Of a DNA stretch of 49,837 nt, positions 30,629 to 37,956 are shown piece after piece (position 1 is the first letter of the stretch; every line of letters begins with the position of its first letter). The notes beneath the pieces were generated by a model. That model was not told the origin of the DNA. It ran no database searches and was given only the letters and a program-made list of their open reading frames with translations. Source of the DNA: a virus; IMG/VR virus record IMGVR_UViG_3300021335_001867, positions 1 to 49,837 of that record. The stretch is one strand, 5' to 3'. The position numbers and the translations under genes were made by a program.

Positions 30629-30826
30629 ATGCAACAAATAAAACACAGACCTCTGGACGTTCCTGGCTCACCTTATTGGTGCGGCAAGAAGGATAAGCAA
30701 GACGGATTAAAGTCACGTCCACACTACTATCCCAGCATGCTGGCAGGCAGTATGAAACGCTGGGGCACTGACAAGATGATGCAGATGGAGATAGAAGAGT
30801 ATGAGCTTGGATACAACGAAAACTAA
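30629..30826 (+). CDS. Small phage protein, 65 aa
   Basis: ATG 30629 follows AGAGAGGAAC; the in-frame earlier start is ignored. The protein (MQQIKHRPLDVPGSPYWCGKKDKQDGLKSRPHYYPSML...) is proline/tyrosine-rich with an acidic end. It overlaps the next gene by 26 bases in another frame. Confidence 0.55.
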   Translation: MQQIKHRPLDVPGSPYWCGKKDKQDGLKSRPHYYPSMLAGSMKRWGTDKMMQMEIEEYELGYNEN

Positions 30827-30995
30827 TAACCTATACCGTGTTCGCTATGCACACGGTACGAACGAATATGCGGATGAGATCATAGCACCCACAGAGCGAC
30901 ATGCAGCCCAGATCATCATACACTACATGCACACCAACAACTGGACTAGCGGACGGGTGCTGGGTGTACAACTACTAGAACGAGCATACTCATGA
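30801..30995 (+). CDS. Small phage protein, 64 aa
   Basis: ATG 30801 with AGAAGAG upstream. The protein (MSLDTTKTNNLYRVRYAHGTNEYADEIIAPTERHAAQIII...) fits a beta-alpha-beta sandwich of the type seen in many small phage proteins. It is coupled to the next gene by ATGA. Confidence 0.6.
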   Translation: MSLDTTKTNNLYRVRYAHGTNEYADEIIAPTERHAAQIIIHYMHTNNWTSGRVLGVQLLERAYS

Positions 30996-31168
30996 ACGTA
31001 TTCCAACGAGCAGAAACTGTCCAGTCGGCAGTGGAGCGGTACGAAAGATTGATGTGGGAGAAGGCAAGGATAGAACGAGAGATAATCGAAATGAAAATAA
31101 TTATCGATCGTCTCGGTGAAGAAGAGAAAAAAAATTTTTCTCGAGGGGTCGGGGCATATAAAATATAA
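30992..31168 (+). CDS. Small coiled-coil protein, 58 aa
   Basis: ATG 30992 overlaps the preceding stop. The peptide (MNVFQRAETVQSAVERYERLMWEKARIEREIIEMKIII...) is helical with heptads and a Gly-rich end. Last of the plus-strand run. Confidence 0.55.
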   Translation: MNVFQRAETVQSAVERYERLMWEKARIEREIIEMKIIIDRLGEEEKKNFSRGVGAYKI

Positions 31169-31262
31169 TTAATAATTACAAGCACTTAGCTTAATGCCCC
31201 ACCGATGCAAAATCACCACCCAGAATCTGTAAGTACTTCCCTAAAAATTTTCGCGCGACGGT

Positions 31263-31311
31263 AAAAAAAGGTCTGCAGGACCCATTTCGGAACACGTCGG
31301 GCTGCAGGCCT
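31263..31311 (-). terminator. Rho-independent terminator of the minus-strand gene
   Basis: Read on the minus strand, AGGCCTGCAG pairs with CTGCAGACCT (one G-T) across a 29-base loop and is followed by seven T. It lies 22 bases after the stop of the 31333-31740 gene. Confidence 0.6.
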
Positions 31312-31332
31312 CTTACTGCTCAGAGAGCAGGT

Positions 31333-31740
31333 TTACGGTAGTAACTGTATGGGTAATTGTGTTACTGTGGCCTGCACAAGGTCTCCCGCCAAATCAAAGT
31401 GTTCACTCATCATATTGAAAGGTTGGCGGTGTATACGTGAGTATGCTGAACGGCCAATTTCTGCGTAGTATCTACGGTTAACTCCACGGTGTCGTCTGTA
31501 TTCAGGAAACGCTCCATAGACTAGCAGAGCTGCGTCTCCTACTGTCTTACAGTCCAATGCTGTTTCAGCAGTTAAATAAAGCTCTGCGAAAGTCTTTCCC
31601 AGCGTAACATCAGGTTGATCAGTGTACTCTGCCATTACGGCTGTTGTGTACTGTTGCAGTTCCCATGGTAGACACAGTCCTTGCGTTTCAACTACTTCTT
31701 TTACCAATTGTTCAAATAGTGTTAAGTATTCTGCTTGCAT
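31333..31740 (-). CDS. Conserved hypothetical protein, 135 aa
   Basis: An isolated minus-strand gene. The protein is helical; a block with GDAALLVYGAFPEYRRHRGVNRRYYAEIGRSAYSRI resembles conserved hypothetical proteins of proteobacteria, so a bacterial origin is possible. TATAAATAC stands only 5 bases before the ATG, and there is no ribosome binding site, so the mRNA may be leaderless or the true start may lie further in. Function unknown. Confidence 0.65.
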   Translation of the reverse strand: MQAEYLTLFEQLVKEVVETQGLCLPWELQQYTTAVMAEYTDQPDVTLGKTFAELYLTAETALDCKTVGDAALLVYGAFPEYRRHRGVNRRYYAEIGRSAYSRIHRQPFNMMSEHFDLAGDLVQATVTQLPIQLLP

Positions 31741-31903
31741 ACATGTATTTATAGTGGGAGATCGAAATAAAAAAATCGTCTAAAATTGTTAACCATTACG
31801 CAAGAGGTGTTTTAACATGTTGCAAATGGTGTTGTGTAGTGGTTAGGAAAAAATTAAGCTAACAGCCTGCGGGCTTACCGCTTAACGCTTCGCGTCTTTT
31901 TTC

Positions 31904-31931
31904 TTGACTTTGCACGTGATCTTAGTATAAT
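31904..31931 (+). promoter_or_regulatory. Sigma70-like promoter, TTGACT-16-TATAAT
   Basis: TTGACT (31904-31909) and TATAAT (31926-31931) with a 16-bp spacer, upstream of the lipoprotein gene at 31968. The 227-base gap before that gene holds this promoter and small GC-rich hairpins (for example AGC-ctgcgg-GCT near 31865). Confidence 0.7.
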
Positions 31932-31967
31932 AATTATATCCAACTAACACACATTCATAAGGTATAT

Positions 31968-33287
31968 ATGAAAGCACTGATGTACACTGCTTTACTCGCA
32001 GTAGCTGCCTGCTCAGCAGGTAATGGTTCCGGTGATAAAATTGCTGACACGCCAATTCCTACACCGATTGTAGCGGAACACGCCAGCGAGCTGAAACTCA
32101 TTCGAGCAACTACAGCGTATTCTGATTGGAGTGTGATAAGGACCTATCCCATACACGTACACGAATTGGGCAGAGATGTACTGTTTGTGGTAGGAGATAT
32201 TGGAGGATTGAGAGATCCATTAGATCGTGCGAGCCTATTACAGTTTTGGGGTCTTGAAGGTGACGAACTGATCAACATGACTGACCGGATGAATCCCTCC
32301 CACCTCCGTGCAGAGATTCCAAGAGATGTACAGATTGCAGATTTTACTGGAGACGGACTAGACGATATATTCATTAACAATCACGGTACTGAACATACAG
32401 ATCCATTTACTGGAGAGCAGAATCAACTGTTGGTTCAAACTCTAACTGGAGGCTTTGAGAACTGGACTGATAGTTTGCCTCAGATTACAGACTTTGGTCA
32501 TGGCAGTTCATTTGGTGATTTAGACAGTGATGGTGACTTAGATATTTTTGTAAATAACCTTGGCGACGATGATCGGAATGTCAGCTACATTTTAGAAAAT
32601 AATGGAACAGGTGTGTTTACACAATCTAGTACAGTACAGTCGGATCAGTTTGTAAAATTAACTCATCCTGATTATGAATGGTTACCCGAAGCAGGAACTT
32701 TCTCACAAGTAATAGATATGGATGCGGACGGGGATGAAGACATTTTTTGTGGAAGCATAAGTGGTTCTTGGAAACCTGCTGATGGATTAGATCCTTTCAG
32801 TCTATGGTATGAGAATCGAGATGGTAAGTTTGTTGGGCGCCATACAGAACAGCTGAGATTTCCTTATACCAGTAACCATGTGTGGAAGTTTGAAAAATTT
32901 GATTTTGATCGAGACGGAGATTGGGATCTAATACAAAGTGGTCATAATAGATGGACTGGAGAGCTATATATACAGATGTATGAAAATCTCCGAGGAGGCG
33001 AATGGCAAAATGTCAGTAGCACAGTTTTTCCTAATCAAGGAGAAATACCAAGTATCGGAGTATTTACACTGCAGATTATTGATTTTGATCAAGATGGTGA
33101 CGAGGATATCGCCGTTAGGGGATCATTTGGTGTTGTGAATTTGGTAAATAATGGCGCTGTATTTTCCGTAGAACGCAGACAAATTTTTCCTAGAGGTAAA
33201 TATTTGGATTTAAATGCAGATGGTTTACTAGATGAAATATATTATAATGAAGATGATAGACACTTTTATGCTCGCATAAATGGATAA
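31968..33287 (+). CDS. Lipoprotein with FG-GAP/VCBS beta-propeller
   Basis: A 439-residue exported lipoprotein. The signal peptide ends in a lipobox (LAVAAC, Cys15). The body has six calcium-type loops DxDxDGxxD spaced about 60 residues: 125-133, 184-192, 250-258, 312-320, 372-380 and 414-422, the hallmark of FG-GAP/integrin-alpha-like propellers. The product should sit on the periplasmic or outer face of a membrane. It has its own early-type promoter. Carriage by a phage suggests surface masking or superinfection exclusion, though a host-adhesion role cannot be excluded. The next gene overlaps its end by 8 bases. Confidence 0.88.
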   Translation: MKALMYTALLAVAACSAGNGSGDKIADTPIPTPIVAEHASELKLIRATTAYSDWSVIRTYPIHVHELGRDVLFVVGDIGGLRDPLDRASLLQFWGLEGDELINMTDRMNPSHLRAEIPRDVQIADFTGDGLDDIFINNHGTEHTDPFTGEQNQLLVQTLTGGFENWTDSLPQITDFGHGSSFGDLDSDGDLDIFVNNLGDDDRNVSYILENNGTGVFTQSSTVQSDQFVKLTHPDYEWLPEAGTFSQVIDMDADGDEDIFCGSISGSWKPADGLDPFSLWYENRDGKFVGRHTEQLRFPYTSNHVWKFEKFDFDRDGDWDLIQSGHNRWTGELYIQMYENLRGGEWQNVSSTVFPNQGEIPSIGVFTLQIIDFDQDGDEDIAVRGSFGVVNLVNNGAVFSVERRQIFPRGKYLDLNADGLLDEIYYNEDDRHFYARING

Positions 33288-33780
33288 AGTTTTATACACT
33301 CCAAAGCGATTCCTAAGCCATACTCAATGCAAACGTTTAATTAAAAAAGACAGAGAATGGATAAAAGGATACAGTCTTAAAAACAATCAAGTATATAGGA
33401 CAGATTTAGTAAGCGTATTTAAAGATAGCGAGCTATCAGTTTTCTTGGGTAACAGGATGCAAAGCTTGCTTTCAAACCCTGTAGATAGATGTAGCGATAT
33501 ATTCCATTTATGTTGCTTTGTTCCAGAAACTTTTCAATCTTGGCATGCAGACAAAGAAGGTAATGTTGGCCTCACAGTGAGATCTAGGACTGTAATTATC
33601 AGTTTAACTTCTGCTCTTGGCACTGTAGTAGAAACCAAAAATTCTGCTCATGTGTTAGAAGCTGGATACGGTATTGAAATTCCAAGCACAGCTGAATATC
33701 AAATACAAGGACCAAGGAAGCTTGCAGGACGTAAAAATGATTTTTACGTTCTTATTGGATGGGGATTACATAAAACTTAA
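33280..33780 (+). CDS. Possible 2OG-Fe(II) oxygenase-like protein
   Basis: A 166-residue protein with SWHADKEGNVGLTVRSRTVIISLTS (His-x-Asp) and a later GIEIPSTAEYQIQGPRKLAGRKNDFYVLIGWG, where a distal ligand is not obvious. The pattern suggests the double-stranded beta-helix of 2OG oxygenases, but the second His is missing or displaced. It is translationally coupled to the lipoprotein (8-base overlap), perhaps modifying it. Its 3' end touches the convergent gene. Confidence 0.5.
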   Translation: MDKVLYTPKRFLSHTQCKRLIKKDREWIKGYSLKNNQVYRTDLVSVFKDSELSVFLGNRMQSLLSNPVDRCSDIFHLCCFVPETFQSWHADKEGNVGLTVRSRTVIISLTSALGTVVETKNSAHVLEAGYGIEIPSTAEYQIQGPRKLAGRKNDFYVLIGWGLHKT

Positions 33781-34283
33781 TTAGGTCGTTCTTGTTTAGG
33801 AGGAAGCAATCTTGTAGAGTCAATGTCGTACAGTTCAAACATATCTCCGCCTTGGGATTTATTCGTACCTAAACCACCTGACTGATCGCCTAGATCTCCT
33901 ATGCCTTCGTCATCCTCAGATGTTTGATTAAAGTTTCCTTCTACCCAAACTCCATTGCGTGCCTTCTGCATTGCTGCTTCTAGCTGTGCATGCTGTTCTT
34001 CTGTGTACGGTAATGAGTAAGCTCGAGGTTCAGTATCATTGTCGTGTATTACCCACATGAATAGTCTATCGTCAGAATTAGCATAACTCAAGAGTACAAA
34101 CTTTGATTGTAGATAACGTGTAGTAGGATATCCCAGTATGCTGCCATAAAAAGTATATAATCCAATTGCACAAGCAAGTGAAACAGGAATTATATAATAA
34201 AGATGTATGCTGCTTCTAGTGCTGATAATAGCGTATATGATCAGCAGCACAACAACTATTGCAATCAATAATAAATAGGTCAT
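33777..34283 (-). CDS. Membrane protein third in the TolQ/TolR-like unit
   Basis: A 168-residue protein with two N-terminal membrane segments (YLLLIAIVVVLLIIYAII and YYIIPVSLACAIGLYTFYG), then a soluble domain (SKFVLLSYANSDDRLFMWVIHDNDTEPRAYSLPYTEEQHAQLEAAMQKA) and a Gly/Gln-rich tail. Start touches the stop of the TolR-like gene, so they are coupled. Not recognised; probably an accessory of the motor pair. Confidence 0.65.
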   Translation of the reverse strand: MTYLLLIAIVVVLLIIYAIISTRSSIHLYYIIPVSLACAIGLYTFYGSILGYPTTRYLQSKFVLLSYANSDDRLFMWVIHDNDTEPRAYSLPYTEEQHAQLEAAMQKARNGVWVEGNFNQTSEDDEGIGDLGDQSGGLGTNKSQGGDMFELYDIDSTRLLPPKQERPN

Positions 34284-34939
34284 TAAAAGCCTCCTGAACG
34301 ACTACCGCTTGATGTTGTTGTTGCGCCTACCTGTGCTTGCACCAATCGTTTAGGTAGTCTGTTTATTTTAGTAGCAGTGCCTTCTGCATCAAGTGTAAAT
34401 TGAACAAATGTTTCTTCTTGTCCTTTTGCATCTAGAGTTTTACCATCTGAAAATATAATTTGGAACGGGTTTAATCTTAAAACTTCTATTTTTACTTCTG
34501 CAGGAATACGAGTTCCATATTGTTCAGAACCTATGCCTGGAGTAGTATAATAATGGGCATTGACTACATAGTCGCCTGGTTGCAGTGCTCTAAGGGTAAC
34601 TATTTCTCTGTTAAGATAGATCTTTTCTACCTCGCCATTTGGTAAAGTATAATAATCATTTCTTACACCTAAATCGTCTTTGTCTAGGTGTGCATGGCCT
34701 GCAACAGGGTTTATGTAGCTGACTTTGCCGTTAGGAGTTTCTACCCAAAGGTCAATATCTCCTTCGTGATCGTCCTGCCAGCTCATTACAATCATAATCT
34801 CTGCTTTGTATTCTATTTCAGATGTTTTGGCGGGATTATTAATCAGCAAGAAGCTGATTAGGAACAGCATCACAAAACCAAGTATTAAATTGAATAATAA
34901 ATCTATAAATGCAAGATTTGATACGTAACGTCTATCCAT
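34283..34939 (-). CDS. TolR/ExbD-like membrane protein with periplasmic domain
   Basis: A 218-residue protein. The N-terminal segment NLAFIDLLFNLILGFVMLFLISFLL has the single-span layout and in-membrane-edge Asp (Asp13) of ExbD/TolR/MotB-type subunits. The rest is an exported domain beginning IMIVMSWQDDHEGDIDLWVETPNGK, similar in style to DUF2135/YfaP-like beta domains, not the standard TolR fold. A Ser/Gly tail ends it. It overlaps the TolQ-like gene by 8 bases. Together they would form an ion-driven 5:2-type motor. Assignment rests on layout and operon, so moderate confidence. Confidence 0.7.
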   Translation of the reverse strand: MDRRYVSNLAFIDLLFNLILGFVMLFLISFLLINNPAKTSEIEYKAEIMIVMSWQDDHEGDIDLWVETPNGKVSYINPVAGHAHLDKDDLGVRNDYYTLPNGEVEKIYLNREIVTLRALQPGDYVVNAHYYTTPGIGSEQYGTRIPAEVKIEVLRLNPFQIIFSDGKTLDAKGQEETFVQFTLDAEGTATKINRLPKRLVQAQVGATTTSSGSRSGGF

Positions 34940-35408
34940 CTACGTGCTCATCCACTAACACCAGTTGTAACTTTAACAGCACACTCGCAATCAAGCCAAC
35001 CAGCGTAGTCCATAGAGCAGTTCCCATTCCTGTAGCCATCATACCCAGTGCTTCCTGTACACTTGAGGTATCTTCTACGTTCAAATCTATAAACACTGTG
35101 GTCAGCATGTAGATAAATCCTACCACAGTTCCTATCATTCCTAAGCTCAGCATGGTCTCACCGGCGAACCATTCTGGATTGGTGCTAAAAGTGTATCTGT
35201 CTTTATCACGGTCAAATCGGTGTAATCTGTAGCCTAGTCTCAGAGAGAATAAGAAATATAATCCTATAATAACCCAGCTAATCTTAGTAATGTCACTCTT
35301 GTACAAGCTGTCCAGGAATCCAAACGTCCAGCTGAGATACATCACTAATACACTTACACAGAATACCGTATACCATTTAAGTCTAGTTTGTACATGTTCA
35401 TTCATCAT
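34932..35408 (-). CDS. MotA/TolQ/ExbB-family proton-channel subunit
   Basis: A 158-residue protein with four hydrophobic segments. The family core is clear: TMLSLGMIGTVVGFIYMLTTVF, then an extra-membrane turn and GMMATGMGTALWTTLVGLIASVLLKLQ, matching the TM2/TM3 pore helices of TolQ/ExbB/MotA. It is shorter than host TolQ (about 230). It overlaps the polymerase gene stop (ATGATG) and the TolR-like gene. Acts in the inner membrane, using the proton or sodium gradient. Confidence 0.85.
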   Translation of the reverse strand: MMNEHVQTRLKWYTVFCVSVLVMYLSWTFGFLDSLYKSDITKISWVIIGLYFLFSLRLGYRLHRFDRDKDRYTFSTNPEWFAGETMLSLGMIGTVVGFIYMLTTVFIDLNVEDTSSVQEALGMMATGMGTALWTTLVGLIASVLLKLQLVLVDEHVDG

Positions 35409-37048
35409 TTATTTATCTCACCCCATTGTTTAAAAGTGTAACACTTGGTATCTACTGTATGTATATAGTCAGATCTGTCCTGTGTGCGGATGCGACCTTG
35501 ACCATATACGATATCATAATCTCTATATGCTACTGGTCTTTGCACAGTAACGTCTATGTATTCGCCATAGCCTGTGCCTAGTGTAAGGAATGTTACCCAG
35601 CGTCCGTTAGTACCACGGAATGCACGACCGTTAGCCACAATACCTGCAAACTCTACACGGTCAAGCCACTGCTGTCGTACACCGAGCCCGTCCGGAAATC
35701 CTTTGTGCCACCAGCCCGGTTCTGCAGGTACTTTCACCCTGTGTGCTTCACAGTTGTATACCCAGCGCCTATAACTGCCTTGGCAGTGCTTTAGACATGC
35801 TGCCCAGAACTTGCGTTTGTTATGTGCTTTCTGATATGCCAGTGCCCAAATAAGCCGGCCTAGGTTAACAGCATGCGCCCTGCACAATCCAAAGCCACTT
35901 AGTTCTTGTAATGCTGCAATAGCTTCCTGCTTGCGTGGGTGATCTCCTATCCGCTGCATAAATTCAAGTATCCTCGAATCGTTCTTCTTTGCAAACGCTC
36001 TGCGATACATGTCTGCTTCGTAGTTGTCTACGTCTATTATGTCGCTGATAATCTCAATAGCATCATCCTCAAACACTATTGTGTCCTGTACTGCTTCTCT
36101 GCTCCAATCGTGGAACATAGCAGCCTTCTGTCTACCCGATAGTGCTACTGGACGTATCAGTGCAGTAGCAAACACACAATCCTCCACGCTCTGCGGTTGT
36201 AGCGCACGGAATAGCCTACGCATCGCAGGAGACTCGCCTTGTGTAACACCCAGCACATCTCCCCTACACAACAGTTCACTGGTAGCAGGATCCGTGCGTG
36301 GATAGTCTGCAAGTGCTGTATCTGGATCTATCTCTAGCAGTTGCGACAGTCCACGATTAGCTAGGATATCTACCTTAAGGTGCTCTAGGTCTTCTACTTC
36401 ATATTTGTCCAGCAGTATTTGATTATCTGCTGATATAAGACTTTTGGGTAGCTGGCGTGTAAACATTACTACACCGCCACAGTGCTTGCTTATACAACGC
36501 TTCTTGCCCAAGAGCTTGCGTTCTATACGTTTGGCTTCCTTAGGATCCACACCCGCAGATTCATACGTAAATCCACGCTTTAAAGCTCCTGTAGCGCCCA
36601 AACGCTTTGCTGCTTCTCTACGTGCGCTCTTTTCTTTATATGTAACGTAGTTGCTTAAACGTGCAGTCTTACCAGGCCATTTTTTAAATATCCGCTGCAT
36701 AACTTCATTCTGCCTGTGATGCTCAAAGTCTATGTCAACATCAGGCAAGTCGTCACGCATTGGATTCATAAAACGTGCAACTGGTATACGCCACAGTACA
36801 GGATCGACATCTGTAATACCAAGTAGGTAACAGATGAGGCTAGAGCCTGCGCTGCCACGTGTCATGTGGGTAAGATCGTCTGTGAGATCTATTATATCAC
36901 ATATTTGGAGGAAGTAATCTGTGAAGCGTTGATTGAGGATTAGTTCGAATTCTTCTACTAGCCTTAGCTTGTATTCTTCGCCTTCGGGTATGGGTCTTTT
37001 AAAGCGACCCATGAGCCTTTCTATATTGTCTAAATCTGTGTTTGCCAT
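35405..37048 (-). CDS. DnaE-type DNA polymerase III alpha core, truncated
   Basis: A 547-residue C-family polymerase. Landmarks: TRGSAGSSLICYLLGITDVDP (DnaE GRGSAAGS block), LPDVDIDF (102-108) with catalytic Asp105 and Asp107, basic finger segment, and KVDILANRG with the third Asp (Asp227), followed by finger/thumb-like helices (GFGLCRAHAVNLGRLIWALAYQKAHNKRKFWAACL) and an OB-like end. The N-terminal PHP domain and much of the roughly 1160-residue host protein are absent. Either an active minimal polymerase or a modified factor. Another, smaller DnaE-like gene is at 45637. Sits between FNR-like and TolQ-like genes in one operon. Confidence 0.85.
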   Translation of the reverse strand: MANTDLDNIERLMGRFKRPIPEGEEYKLRLVEEFELILNQRFTDYFLQICDIIDLTDDLTHMTRGSAGSSLICYLLGITDVDPVLWRIPVARFMNPMRDDLPDVDIDFEHHRQNEVMQRIFKKWPGKTARLSNYVTYKEKSARREAAKRLGATGALKRGFTYESAGVDPKEAKRIERKLLGKKRCISKHCGGVVMFTRQLPKSLISADNQILLDKYEVEDLEHLKVDILANRGLSQLLEIDPDTALADYPRTDPATSELLCRGDVLGVTQGESPAMRRLFRALQPQSVEDCVFATALIRPVALSGRQKAAMFHDWSREAVQDTIVFEDDAIEIISDIIDVDNYEADMYRRAFAKKNDSRILEFMQRIGDHPRKQEAIAALQELSGFGLCRAHAVNLGRLIWALAYQKAHNKRKFWAACLKHCQGSYRRWVYNCEAHRVKVPAEPGWWHKGFPDGLGVRQQWLDRVEFAGIVANGRAFRGTNGRWVTFLTLGTGYGEYIDVTVQRPVAYRDYDIVYGQGRIRTQDRSDYIHTVDTKCYTFKQWGEINK

Positions 37049-37113
37049 TGTGCCTTTCTTTGCCTCTATGGCAAATATTTACACCCTAGTAGGTGTAAGG
37101 CACAATGATCTGA

Positions 37114-37947
37114 TTAGCCTACAAAGGCTTTCTCTACTACATAATCTCCAGGAGTTCCTGTATTACCTTCTGCAAATCCATTTGCGTCAAGTATACGTTT
37201 TAAGTCTTCATTAAACTCCATACTACCACAAAGCATTACACGATCTTGTTGAGGATCCATTTCTCCTAGTAATACCTTATCATTGATAAGTTCTGTAATA
37301 CGTTTCTGATATCCAATATATAATTCATCTCTAGTTACAATAGGAAATAGATTTAAATCGTATCCTGTTAGGTCTGCCCTATATGCTTTAAGCTCGTCTT
37401 GTTCTCTAACACTCCATGCTACATTAACCTCTGCGAAAACATTGAAAATATCCTTCTGTCTTACCAAACTCATAAAAGGTGCAATGCCTGTTCCTGTTGC
37501 AAGTAACCAAAGCCTGCGACCTGGCTTTAGGTTTTCTAATAACAGGGTGCCTGTTGCCTTAGCGCCTACTTCAACTGTATCACCAGGCTGGATATTTTTT
37601 AGCCTTGAAGTAAGTGCTCCATCAGGCACCTTGATCGAATAAAATTCTAAATAGTTATCTCCTGGAGAACTGGTAATTGAATATGCCCTGCGTACCTTAT
37701 CACCAAGTCCAATCATTACAAACTCACCTGCTTTAAATGTGTAGTCTACTGGTTTGTCTGTAACAAATCTAAACAGTGTATCAGTATAGTGCTGTACTTC
37801 TCTAACCATTACAACATGTTTATCGTTTTTTGGTTTTTCAGCAACTTGTTCTGCTTGCAGTACTAACAGTTCTGCTTGCCATTCTGCTTCTGATAAAGCA
37901 TGCCATCCTCTACAAAAATCTGGACTTCGTCCGCATCCACACGCCAT
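37114..37947 (-). CDS. Ferredoxin-NADP reductase-like flavoprotein with Cys-rich N-terminus
   Basis: A 277-residue protein. Residues 1-24 are a compact cysteine motif (CGCGRSPDFCRGWHALSEAEW) like a small metal- or cluster-binding module seen as a free peptide in other phages. From about 40 it is an FNR: FAD block RRAYSIT (86-92), NADP block ATGTGIAPF (150-158), CGSMEF near the C-terminus and a short VEKAFVG end. It moves electrons between NADPH and ferredoxin or flavodoxin. It could supply reductant for ribonucleotide reduction, oxygenases or the halogenase (inference). It lies directly after the helicase gene. Confidence 0.9.
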   Translation of the reverse strand: MACGCGRSPDFCRGWHALSEAEWQAELLVLQAEQVAEKPKNDKHVVMVREVQHYTDTLFRFVTDKPVDYTFKAGEFVMIGLGDKVRRAYSITSSPGDNYLEFYSIKVPDGALTSRLKNIQPGDTVEVGAKATGTLLLENLKPGRRLWLLATGTGIAPFMSLVRQKDIFNVFAEVNVAWSVREQDELKAYRADLTGYDLNLFPIVTRDELYIGYQKRITELINDKVLLGEMDPQQDRVMLCGSMEFNEDLKRILDANGFAEGNTGTPGDYVVEKAFVG

Positions 37948-37956
37948 AGTTCTCCT

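Noticed and set aside
31968-33287. EF-hand calmodulin-like protein
   Set aside because: The DxDxDG loops lack flanking EF helices and are spaced at about 60 residues within beta segments, as in FG-GAP propellers.
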